Positions 1 through 7,741 are shown, counted from the stretch's first letter. The stretch: 7,845 nt of DNA from Ignavibacteriaceae bacterium (GCA_022865965.1 JALHTS010000489.1:1-7845); one strand, 5' to 3'. Translations and numbers: made by a program. Notes: a model not told the origin generated them from the sequence alone.

Positions 1-70
1 GAGTCAGCCTCTTATTTTATATAAATACTTTTAAACTTCGTAAACCTTTTTCTGTAGAATTAGATATTTT

Positions 71-98
71 TTGAAAACTGAAAAAGAGTTATCATAAA
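71..98 (+). promoter_or_regulatory. Possible sigma-70-like promoter for the three-gene unit
   Basis: TTGAAA at 71-76 matches five of six bases of the TTGACA -35 consensus, and CATAAA at 93-98 matches four of six bases of TATAAT, with a 16-base spacer. It would start transcription very close to the gene, leaving a leader of roughly 10-15 bases that contains the ribosome-binding site. The region is AT-rich, so chance matches are expected. A second -10-like hexamer, TAGAAT at 55-60, has no convincing -35 partner. The distinct Bacteroidetes-type promoter (TAnnTTTG with an upstream TTTG) is not cleanly present. Weak call. Confidence 0.25.
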
Positions 99-106
99 TT
101 CTTATG

Positions 107-111
107 TGAGG
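107..111 (+). promoter_or_regulatory. Ribosome-binding site of the TonB-dependent receptor gene
   Basis: TGAGG lies five bases before the ATG at 117. It supports that start. The only nearby upstream ATG, at 104, runs straight into a TGA stop. Confidence 0.6.
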
Positions 112-116
112 CACTA

Positions 117-2963
117 ATGCAGAAAGTTTTTTTTATAATTGTTGCATCGTTCTTTCTCATAATTAACACATCCCTTATTTATTCTCAATCTACCGGCAAA
201 ATAATGGGTAAGGTTGTTGATGTGACAACTAGTGAGGGGATTCCATTTGCCAACGTATTGGTTGAGGGCACCTCATCAGGAGCAGCCTCCGATATTGAGG
301 GAAATTTTGTAATACTGAATATTCCGCCTGGTGTGTATAGTGTTACTAGTTCTTATGTGGGCTATCAGAAAGTTACAATAAAGGATGTTTCAGTAAATGT
401 TGGATTCACAACTTCTCTGGAATTTAATTTATCTCCGGGCGAGGTCACTTTAGAGGCTGTTATTGTACAGGGAGAACGAAATCCATTAATCAGACAAGAT
501 CTAACTAATCCTACCGTGGCAATTACATCAGAATCGTTGGAAATTCTACCGGTTGATAATATCAGCGATGTAATAAAATTGCAAGCTGGCGTAGTAACCG
601 GTGATGACGGAAGTATTCACGTTAGAGGAGGGTATGGGAACGAAGTTGCTTATACTTTAAATGGGCTTTCGTTAAACGATCCTTATGGAAATTCAAGAGC
701 AGTTGGCCTTGCTTCGAATGCAGTTCAGGAAGCATCTGTATCAACAGGTACTTTTGGGGCTGAGTTTGGTAATGCTTTAAGCGGTGTTGTAAACTATGTC
801 ACCAAAGAGGGAGCAGAAAGATATACTTTCAGCTTGAAAGCTTATGGAGGTGATTATGTTACTTCAAGAACAGATTTATTCCCTAATTTAGACAAGATTG
901 ATGCATTAAACAGGGCAAGAGTTGAAGCTACGGTCGGGGGACCTATCCCGATTTCTAACTCAACCAGATTTTTCATTTCAGGAATCTTTGAAAATTTTAA
1001 AGGCACCTATTATGGCTACAGACTCTATAATCCGAGCGATTCTTATCTGACACCCGATAATTTTAAAAGTACGGATGAAAGATATGGAGATGCCACGGGC
1101 GCATACGTATTTAATCCCTATGATACAAACAGTGTTGGGCTGCCAACAGGTGATGGACAAATGGTTCCCATGAATCCAAATACAACTTTAAATCTACAAT
1201 TCAATCTGAGTCATAAATTTGGTTCATTAATCAAATTGAAATATGAAGTTGTTTATGATCAGGCTGAATCAAAATCATTTAATAGAAGTTATTTCTTTAA
1301 TCCCGATGGTGTCGGTTGGGATTATAGTAAAGGGTTAATCAATACTCTCGCTTTAACTCATACTCTAAGCGAAAAAGCTTTTTACACTTTAAAGGGTTCA
1401 TATTCTTATAACGAAGCTGAGCATTATCTTTATGAAGATATGAACGATCCGAGATACTTGCCAAACTTTTATCGAAAAGTAATTGGTAATACTTTGTATT
1501 ATGCGGGCGGAACTGACAATGATATAATAAAAAGGTCTACAAAAACAATCAGCGTGAAGGGCGATATTGTTGCACAAATGTTTGGAGTTCACGAGATAAA
1601 AGCTGGTTTTGAAATCAGAAGACATAACCTTGAGAGAAGTGGTTTTACATTAGATTTTTATAAATATAAAGAAATAGATGGGATTCCTTCTATTACATCC
1701 TTAAGTGTAAATGATTTATTATATGATTCGGCATTAACCATTTTGCGCGCTGGAATACGAAGCGTTTCCACTTATGAAAAACTCCCAATGCAAGGTTCCG
1801 CGTATATTCAGGATAAAATGGAACTTGCCAAAACATTAATTTTGAATGTTGGTGTAAGGTATGAATTCTTTGATGCAGCTTCAGATTATAATTATGATTT
1901 CTCGAAAAACCTTACTGACTCCTTATCAGGATATATGAACGCTTCGCTTAAACCAGCTGGTATTAAACATATGGTTTCGCCAAGGTTCAGTGTATCTTAT
2001 CCAATAACCGATAGGGGTGTCATTAGATTTTCATACGGACATTTTTATCAGATTGGATCTTTATCAAGTTTATATGCAAACGATTTAAGGTGGGTGGCTA
2101 ATATTGCAACTATTCCAACATTTGGTAATCCCGATGTAAATCCTCAAAAATCTATACAATACGAAATTGGTCTTCAGCAGCAATTAGCAGATGATTTTAA
2201 ATTTGATTTGACTGGTTACTATAAAGATGTGCGCGATTATATTTTTACACAAACTATATACACAGATAAAGCAAGACAATATAATCTATTAACAAATCTT
2301 GCATATTCAAATGTTCGGGGCATTACTCTTTCATTTCTTAAAAGACGTTCGCCGGGCGGAATGTTTTCGGCAACCCTTGATTATACATTTCAGATGGCAG
2401 AAGGAAACAGAACAGAGCCATCGGAAGATTTATTCTTCAGTGAAGCTTCCGGCAAACAGACTGAAACATATCTTGTTCCGTTAAGCTTTGACCGTACTCA
2501 TCTAATTAATGGTACTTTTTCTTTAACAGATCCAACCTCATGGTCATTGGGAATTATTTACAGAATTCAGGGTGGCACACCATATACGCCGGCTTTACCT
2601 CCAAGTCTGTCAACAATAACTTATGAACAAAACTCATCTGCAAAATCGATGCAATGGGAGGTTGATTTAAAATTTGAAAAGTTCTTTGAATTCGGTCCGC
2701 TGGATTATTCGGTCTTTATACATATCAATAATTTATTTGATACACAAAACGACAGATATGTATATGCAAGTTCCGGAAAAGCTCTTTCGAATGTTGAACA
2801 GGAATTAAATGCTAATCAATTTAATGATTTGCGAACCAGAATCAGCCGCGGTGATTTGGGAATGATTGACGTTCGATATATAGACCAATATTATTCTCAT
2901 CGTCCAGAGCAGGTAAATAGACCAAGAGAAGTGCGATTCGGATTCTCTATATTTTTTAAGTAA
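117..2963 (+). CDS. TonB-dependent outer-membrane receptor with carboxypeptidase-regulatory-like N-terminal domain
   Basis: This is a 948-residue outer-membrane beta-barrel that should import a ligand using energy passed from TonB-ExbB-ExbD. Residues 1-23 are a signal peptide (hydrophobic core FFIIVASFFLIIN, likely cleaved near YSQ). Residues 26-105 look like a CarboxypepD_reg-like beta-sandwich, with GKVVD, ANVLVEGT, DIEGNF, PPGVYSV and YVGYQ motifs as in SusC/RagA-type receptors. LEAVIVQGER (112-121) is a candidate TonB box. The plug spans about 130-232 and includes VRGGYGNEVAYTLNG and the SGVVNYVTKEG end motif. The rest is barrel, with NPDVNPQKSIQYEIGLQQQ (about 672-690) typical of the family. 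It ends FGFSIFFK, an aromatic terminal strand followed by one lysine. There is no STN domain, so anti-sigma signalling through this receptor is unlikely. It is the first gene of the unit; the next starts 23 bases later. The substrate cannot be read from sequence. Family assignment is firm; the ligand is unknown. Confidence 0.94.
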   Translation: MQKVFFIIVASFFLIINTSLIYSQSTGKIMGKVVDVTTSEGIPFANVLVEGTSSGAASDIEGNFVILNIPPGVYSVTSSYVGYQKVTIKDVSVNVGFTTSLEFNLSPGEVTLEAVIVQGERNPLIRQDLTNPTVAITSESLEILPVDNISDVIKLQAGVVTGDDGSIHVRGGYGNEVAYTLNGLSLNDPYGNSRAVGLASNAVQEASVSTGTFGAEFGNALSGVVNYVTKEGAERYTFSLKAYGGDYVTSRTDLFPNLDKIDALNRARVEATVGGPIPISNSTRFFISGIFENFKGTYYGYRLYNPSDSYLTPDNFKSTDERYGDATGAYVFNPYDTNSVGLPTGDGQMVPMNPNTTLNLQFNLSHKFGSLIKLKYEVVYDQAESKSFNRSYFFNPDGVGWDYSKGLINTLALTHTLSEKAFYTLKGSYSYNEAEHYLYEDMNDPRYLPNFYRKVIGNTLYYAGGTDNDIIKRSTKTISVKGDIVAQMFGVHEIKAGFEIRRHNLERSGFTLDFYKYKEIDGIPSITSLSVNDLLYDSALTILRAGIRSVSTYEKLPMQGSAYIQDKMELAKTLILNVGVRYEFFDAASDYNYDFSKNLTDSLSGYMNASLKPAGIKHMVSPRFSVSYPITDRGVIRFSYGHFYQIGSLSSLYANDLRWVANIATIPTFGNPDVNPQKSIQYEIGLQQQLADDFKFDLTGYYKDVRDYIFTQTIYTDKARQYNLLTNLAYSNVRGITLSFLKRRSPGGMFSATLDYTFQMAEGNRTEPSEDLFFSEASGKQTETYLVPLSFDRTHLINGTFSLTDPTSWSLGIIYRIQGGTPYTPALPPSLSTITYEQNSSAKSMQWEVDLKFEKFFEFGPLDYSVFIHINNLFDTQNDRYVYASSGKALSNVEQELNANQFNDLRTRISRGDLGMIDVRYIDQYYSHRPEQVNRPREVRFGFSIFFK

Positions 2964-2973
2964 CTATAATTCT

Positions 2974-2978
2974 GAGGA
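2974..2978 (+). promoter_or_regulatory. Ribosome-binding site of the large secreted protein gene
   Basis: GAGGA, eight bases before the ATG at 2987, sits inside the 23-base gap after the receptor stop codon. The gap has no room for a terminator plus promoter, which supports co-transcription. Confidence 0.65.
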
Positions 2979-2986
2979 TACTTATA

Positions 2987-5900
2987 ATGACATTTAAAAG
3001 TATTAAAGCTTTAATATTCTTGCTCTTGCTAGCCGGCAACAGTCACGCCCAGGTAGATGAACTCCAAGACGATTACTTTTATAAAAATCTAACTCCGGAA
3101 CAAGCATTGGAAATTTTTGGGCCAATTAAAGGAGTTAAGTTTAACAAAATAGCCGGCGATACAAGAGAAATAAAAGATATAATTATCAAGGGCAACAAGA
3201 TTAAAACAATTCTTTTCAATTATGGATCAGTTTGTTCTCCCAACGCATTGTTTAATGTTGAGGATTTGGTCTGGAATGGTTTAGGCTATGGTTATGAATT
3301 TGGGCTGATTGTTGGTGCCGAAGTAATTGATATAAATGGCGATACACTCCACATAGTCAGCGATTCTCACGTAATATCAACTGAGGGCGATTATAGCCCG
3401 GATGCATCATTAAAGTGGGGCTGGCTACCCAAATCCGGTTACTCTGATCCCAATCAGGACAAAGTTGCGTCATTAAATGCCGAGGATCTGGACGGTGATG
3501 GTAAACCGGATTCCTGGCCTGAAGAGTGGTATTCTCCAGGTGCAGGTAAATATTTATGGCCCGCATTCCTGGGTGATATGGCAACTGCGCCGGATGAAGA
3601 GGTTTATTATTTTGTTGATGATTTTACAAACTACGAGTTCATTGACAGATATCAACCCTTCCCAGGTGATCTAACCAAGGGTGGTCTAGGATTAGAATCA
3701 TCTGTTAGAATATTGCAGTTCAACAATCCTATGGCTGAAGATATTATTTTTATGGTATACCAGATTACTAACGCTTCAGAGAAAGATCTGGATAAAGTGT
3801 ATTTTGGAATGTTTGGAGATCCACATGTTGGCGGAGGATCGGACTATTTGGATGACCGGGCATATTTTATTCCACCCAAAGGTCCGCTTGCTGATCCATT
3901 TGATCAGAGAGCAAGAAGTATGGTGTACGCTTATGATGGTGATTTCCGTGGGATGGGTGGAGTAACACCAGGATTTTTCGGATGGAAATTTTTAGAATCG
4001 CCTTCATTTGATGATAACGTAATTGATGATGACGATGATGGCATCATAGATGAAAGCCCTTTTAACGATAAAGGATTTTTCATAGATGGTCTTGCAACGC
4101 CATTGACTTACGGAATTTACGATGTTGCAAAATATACAGAAGTTTACGGCGCCCCAAAACCAAGATGGTCTGGTGATGAAGATGGTGATTGGGATCCTGA
4201 AAAACATGACATCGGTATTGACGGTATTGGTCCGGAATCATCGAATTATCCCGGTCCTGATTATGGCGAAGGTGATGGGAATCCCTCACAAGCCTTTTTC
4301 CTTGACTTAAATGGTAACGGAGTATATGACGAAGAAGAAGTCGGAACCTTAAGTGATATTCAATTAAACGGTTATAAGTGGGCGGGTTCCGAACCTAACT
4401 TTGGATACCGTGATATCTCCGAATCAGATATGATCGGATTAACCGGATTTACTGTTAAAACATTCGGATCACCTAACTATCCTAAAGAGGATGAGCTATT
4501 ATGGCAATGGTTTACTATACCAGAAATTGATCCCGAACAGGAATTATTAAAAGAAGAAGGTGATAATATTTTCTGCTTCTCAACGGGTCCGATGTCATTA
4601 AAGAAAGGCGAGACCCAGAGATTTTCAATGGCTATTCTTATGGGCGACGGGCTAAACAATGCTGATTTGCTTTTAAATTCTATAACTTCAGTTAGAATTC
4701 TTGAAGCCGACTATAGATTTGCACAACCACCAGCAAAACCTATTGTCAAAGCCGTTGCCGAGGATGGTAAGGTAAGATTATATTGGAATGCTAAATCAGA
4801 AGATTCAATTGATCCTTTAACACAAGAGAAAGATTTTGAGGGTTATAAAATTTATCGCAGTAGGGATTTTAATTTCTCCGATGTTTACACAATCACTGAT
4901 GCAAATGGTGTCCCTTTCCTCGGACAAGCATTAGAAGATCCTTATACCGGCAAAAAAGCTCAGTTCGATTTGATCAACGAATACTCTGGTTTAGCAGAAA
5001 TAGAATATGAAGGTCGCGGAGTAAAATATTACCTGGGTGATAATACCGGGTTACAACATGAATATGTCGATTCTACTGTTCTAAATGGAATTACATATTA
5101 CTATGCAGTTGTCGCTTATGATCACGGTTCACCCGATTTGCCGCCCACAGAAACTCAATCTGTTATACAGCAGGATCCTTTAACACGTGAATTAATTTTT
5201 GATGTTAATACAGTTGCCGTTACGCCTGGCCCGAAATCAGTTGGAATCGTTTCCCCGGAGGTCGGTATTGATGGTGTACCAACATCCGTTAATTCTGACG
5301 CTACCGGTGACATTTTCATAAAAGTTCTTGATGATTTGGCTGTGCTCGATAAGCAATATAAAATTGAGTTTGATGAAGCTGATGCTTATAGCGTACTTGA
5401 TTCTACGGGTATTCAAACAAGTTTCAGATCAAAAGATACAGTGTTGGTTAGCCTGCCTCATAAAAATATTCAGATCGGCAGTGTGGAGGTTTTCGATGGT
5501 ATGGATAATCTAATTGACTCCTCTAAATACTTAATCAATTATGTTTCCGGACAAATAGCAGGAAAGAATCCGGGTGATCTGGCACAAGGAAATATTTATA
5601 AGATTAAGTACAGATACTTTCCTGTTTTCCTAAGTGAATTGATAGAATCCGAAGATGGAAATCCAACATTTGATGGTTTGAGAGTTTTCGTTCAAAACGA
5701 TTCAGTGCACTTCGATGCTGAAAACTGCAAATTTCTTTTTGACAGTGATGTCACGGTTCGAGATACAATATTTTATCCTGCATTAATCGGCACAGTTAGC
5801 TTAAGAACCAAAATTAGTGCCGATTGGGAAATCAGATGGTATGATGTAGATACTTTGGCCGATGGAAGCTGGCAGTATGCCGACACGGTGAGTACGTTGC

Positions 5901-6535
5901 TGGGCAGTGTTGCAGTACCTTTCCAAATTATTAATATTACTGAAAATGCACCGGCGACTTACGTTATTCATGAATTAGTTCCGGATAAAAGAGGTAATAG
6001 ACGCTGGGATTGGGGAGAAGGCATTGTCCTTCAACCACAGGGAACTACAACTGCCGCCACAAGTTATGAGGTGATTTTATCTATAGATGAATCGGCGACG
6101 GAGATTAAACTTCCCAAAAATGGTGATGTTTATCAGATCAAAACAAAAAAACCATTTGATAAAGGTGATATCTTCGTCTTTGATACAAAGAAGGCAATAG
6201 TCGTAGACGATATTATAAGACAGGGCATGAATGATATATATGTTGTTCCCAATCCTTATGTGGCTTACAGCCTTTCTGAAAATCCTGGAAGTACTATAAC
6301 TAAACGAGGCGAAAGAGAAATTCAATTTAGAAATCTGCCGCAAAGATGTACAATAAGAATCTATACTCTGGTTGGAGAATTAGTTGATACTATTGAAAAA
6401 GATGATTTAACAAGTATGGCTAACTGGAATTTGTTGAGTTCGGAAGGGATGAGAATTGCCTACGGTGTATATATTTTTCATGTAGATATACCGGGTATCG
6501 GTCAGAAAATTGGAAGGTTTGCTGTAATTAAATAA
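2987..6535 (+). CDS. Large secreted multidomain protein with FN3-like domain and T9SS-like C-terminal tail, function unknown
   Basis: A 1182-residue exported protein that I cannot assign a biochemical function. Residues 1-21 are a type I signal peptide (FLLLLAGNSHA, cleavage before Q22). No lipobox cysteine follows, so it is not a lipoprotein. Residues 30-580 are an uncharacterised region with tryptophan/glycine-rich segments, NPMAEDIIFMVYQITN (247-262) and four acidic calcium-loop-like motifs (167-175, 347-356, 397-408, 440-451). Residues 582-715 resemble a fibronectin-III domain (VRLYWNA, FEGYKIYRS, GITYYYAVVAYD) carrying an insertion of roughly 60 residues. Residues 740-1080 are beta-rich without clear homology. 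Residues 1083-1182 resemble the T9SS type A sorting domain: VVPNPY, then IRIYTLVGELVDTI, then AYGVYIFHVDIPG, ending KIGRFAVIK. It probably acts at the cell surface or outside the cell. A FlgD-like Ig fold without sorting function is the alternative for the tail. It lies between a TonB-dependent receptor and a PorV/Q homologue, which suggests surface ligand binding with those partners. No catalytic motif was seen. Confidence 0.9.
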   Translation: MTFKSIKALIFLLLLAGNSHAQVDELQDDYFYKNLTPEQALEIFGPIKGVKFNKIAGDTREIKDIIIKGNKIKTILFNYGSVCSPNALFNVEDLVWNGLGYGYEFGLIVGAEVIDINGDTLHIVSDSHVISTEGDYSPDASLKWGWLPKSGYSDPNQDKVASLNAEDLDGDGKPDSWPEEWYSPGAGKYLWPAFLGDMATAPDEEVYYFVDDFTNYEFIDRYQPFPGDLTKGGLGLESSVRILQFNNPMAEDIIFMVYQITNASEKDLDKVYFGMFGDPHVGGGSDYLDDRAYFIPPKGPLADPFDQRARSMVYAYDGDFRGMGGVTPGFFGWKFLESPSFDDNVIDDDDDGIIDESPFNDKGFFIDGLATPLTYGIYDVAKYTEVYGAPKPRWSGDEDGDWDPEKHDIGIDGIGPESSNYPGPDYGEGDGNPSQAFFLDLNGNGVYDEEEVGTLSDIQLNGYKWAGSEPNFGYRDISESDMIGLTGFTVKTFGSPNYPKEDELLWQWFTIPEIDPEQELLKEEGDNIFCFSTGPMSLKKGETQRFSMAILMGDGLNNADLLLNSITSVRILEADYRFAQPPAKPIVKAVAEDGKVRLYWNAKSEDSIDPLTQEKDFEGYKIYRSRDFNFSDVYTITDANGVPFLGQALEDPYTGKKAQFDLINEYSGLAEIEYEGRGVKYYLGDNTGLQHEYVDSTVLNGITYYYAVVAYDHGSPDLPPTETQSVIQQDPLTRELIFDVNTVAVTPGPKSVGIVSPEVGIDGVPTSVNSDATGDIFIKVLDDLAVLDKQYKIEFDEADAYSVLDSTGIQTSFRSKDTVLVSLPHKNIQIGSVEVFDGMDNLIDSSKYLINYVSGQIAGKNPGDLAQGNIYKIKYRYFPVFLSELIESEDGNPTFDGLRVFVQNDSVHFDAENCKFLFDSDVTVRDTIFYPALIGTVSLRTKISADWEIRWYDVDTLADGSWQYADTVSTLLGSVAVPFQIINITENAPATYVIHELVPDKRGNRRWDWGEGIVLQPQGTTTAATSYEVILSIDESATEIKLPKNGDVYQIKTKKPFDKGDIFVFDTKKAIVVDDIIRQGMNDIYVVPNPYVAYSLSENPGSTITKRGEREIQFRNLPQRCTIRIYTLVGELVDTIEKDDLTSMANWNLLSSEGMRIAYGVYIFHVDIPGIGQKIGRFAVIK

Positions 6536-6594
6536 AGTCAATCTTTGGGCAAGAATGGAACAGATTTGTTCTTAAAAAATGAAGAAGAATTTAC

Positions 6595-6598
6595 GGAG
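6595..6598 (+). promoter_or_regulatory. Ribosome-binding site that fixes the start of the PorV/PorQ-family gene
   Basis: GGAG lies nine bases before the ATG at 6608. The same open frame extends upstream to a TTG at 6545, but that would put 21 polar residues in front of the signal peptide and has no good Shine-Dalgarno match at normal spacing. The ATG at 6608 is therefore preferred. Confidence 0.65.
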
Positions 6599-6607
6599 AT
6601 ACCGAGA

Positions 6608-7645
6608 ATGAAAAAAATAATTTTTAAAATATTGTTAATTGGCTTAGTAATATTTAATTCAAATAATTTACTTGCCCAGCTTGACAGGGAAATTACAAAG
6701 GTTGGTACTACTGCAGGCCAATTCTTAAAGATCGGCCCCGGAGCGAGAGCATTAGGTATGGGGGGTTCCTATGTTGCTGTAAGTGATGACATATATGCTG
6801 TTTATTATAATCCGGCAGGAATTGCCATTAATAAAGGAAACGGGCAGGTAGCTTTCAACCATACAGAATGGCTGGCCGACATCACTTATGATTTTGCTGC
6901 TGTATCATTGAATGTCGGGGAAATAGGGTCTTTATTCCTAACGGTTACATCTTTGGGCATACCTGAGGACAAAGTAAGAACATTTGAATTTCCCGAAGGC
7001 AATGGTCAATACTGGGACGCAGGGTCCGTTTCATTTGGCATTGGTTATGCGAAAAGTCTTACAGATAGATTTTCAATCGGATTTCAAGCTAAGTACATTC
7101 AAGAATCAATCTGGAGTAGTTCTGCAAGTGGATTTGCATTAGATGTTGGAACGTATTATATAACACCTTTCAATGATTTGGTAATTGGAGCAAGCATTTC
7201 AAACTTCGGAACCAAGATGAAGTTGGATGGAAGAGATATCCAGATTAACTATGATCCCGATAATGATCTATTTACCGGTCCTAATAATATTCCCGCCCAA
7301 TATGAAATGGACGCATATGATTTACCCCTCACATTCAGAATTGGTTTAGCTATGGATGTGCTTAGAACAAGGTATATAAGAGTCAAAGCCGCTGTTGACG
7401 CAACACACCCGAATGATAATGTTGAGTATATCAATGCGGGAGTAGAATTGGCTTACAACGAATTATTATTCTTCAGAGGCGGGTATAAATCACTTCTTTC
7501 AGTTGATAGTGAGCAAAGCTTCACGTTAGGTGTTGGCTTAAACTATGAAGTAAATACTGGCTTAAATATATTGTTTAATTACGCCTATGGAGATTTCGGA
7601 AGATTAAAAAACATACAATATTTTGATATTGGATTAATTTTTTAA
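6608..7645 (+). CDS. PorV/PorQ-family outer-membrane protein (UPF0164-like)
   Basis: A 345-residue outer-membrane beta-barrel of the PorV/PorQ group. In the T9SS of Porphyromonas, PorV (LptO) and PorQ belong to the outer-membrane attachment machinery, and PorV receives cargo by its C-terminal domain. Residues 1-23 are a signal peptide (MKKIIFKILLIGLVIF, cleavage LLA before Q24). The family hallmark follows directly: GQFLKIGPGARALGMGG (37-53), AVSDD (57-61) and YYNPAGIA (66-73). Alternating beta strands fill the rest, and the protein ends YFDIGLIF with a terminal phenylalanine as expected of an outer-membrane barrel. The length is normal for the family. It is the last gene of the unit, 72 bases after the secreted protein and just before a terminator. 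FCB genomes often carry several paralogues, so this need not be the main T9SS PorV. A FadL-like transport role is the alternative. Family call firm, exact role inferred. Confidence 0.92.
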   Translation: MKKIIFKILLIGLVIFNSNNLLAQLDREITKVGTTAGQFLKIGPGARALGMGGSYVAVSDDIYAVYYNPAGIAINKGNGQVAFNHTEWLADITYDFAAVSLNVGEIGSLFLTVTSLGIPEDKVRTFEFPEGNGQYWDAGSVSFGIGYAKSLTDRFSIGFQAKYIQESIWSSSASGFALDVGTYYITPFNDLVIGASISNFGTKMKLDGRDIQINYDPDNDLFTGPNNIPAQYEMDAYDLPLTFRIGLAMDVLRTRYIRVKAAVDATHPNDNVEYINAGVELAYNELLFFRGGYKSLLSVDSEQSFTLGVGLNYEVNTGLNILFNYAYGDFGRLKNIQYFDIGLIF

Positions 7646-7655
7646 TTATTAAGAG

Positions 7656-7675
7656 TAGCTTGTACTAATCAGCTA
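7656..7675 (+). other. Small hairpin in the 3' untranslated region, with a GTACTAAT loop
   Basis: TAGCT (7656-7660) and AGCTA (7671-7675) are perfect inverted repeats around a 10-base loop that contains GTACTAAT. No U-tract follows, so it is not a terminator. It may stabilise the 3' end of the message or be chance. The loop string is also found near the 3' end of bacterial 23S rRNA, but no other rRNA sequence is present here. Confidence 0.3.
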
Positions 7676-7688
7676 ACGGTTTATCTTT

Positions 7689-7719
7689 ACTCTCAGTATT
7701 AAAGTGCTGAGGGTTTTTT
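7689..7719 (+). terminator. Rho-independent terminator of the three-gene unit
   Basis: ACTCTCAG (7689-7696) pairs with CTGAGGGT (7707-7714) to form an 8-bp stem with one G-U pair and a 10-base loop. The run of six T at 7714-7719 begins with the last base of the stem. It lies 43 bases after the PorV/PorQ-family stop codon. No comparable hairpin-plus-U-tract lies between the three genes, so all three probably share this terminator. The opposite strand lacks a U-tract after the hairpin, so termination should be one-directional. Confidence 0.85.
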
Positions 7720-7741
7720 ATTTAACTCTCTCAGTTCAACG

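Noticed and set aside
66..73. Bacteroidetes-type -7 promoter element (TAnnTTTG) near TATTTTTTG
   Set aside because: The spacing between TA and TTTG is one base too long, and there is no upstream TTTG at about -33.
4004..4310. Overlapping open frames on both strands inside the secreted-protein gene
   Set aside because: They lie wholly within the 1182-residue frame, lack ribosome-binding sites and encode low-complexity or unlikely peptides. They are by-products of the Asp/Gly-rich coding sequence.
6545..6607. Upstream TTG start that would lengthen the PorV/PorQ-family protein to 366 residues
   Set aside because: It would bury the signal peptide behind 21 polar, charged residues. The ATG at 6608 has a GGAG site nine bases upstream and begins a canonical signal peptide.
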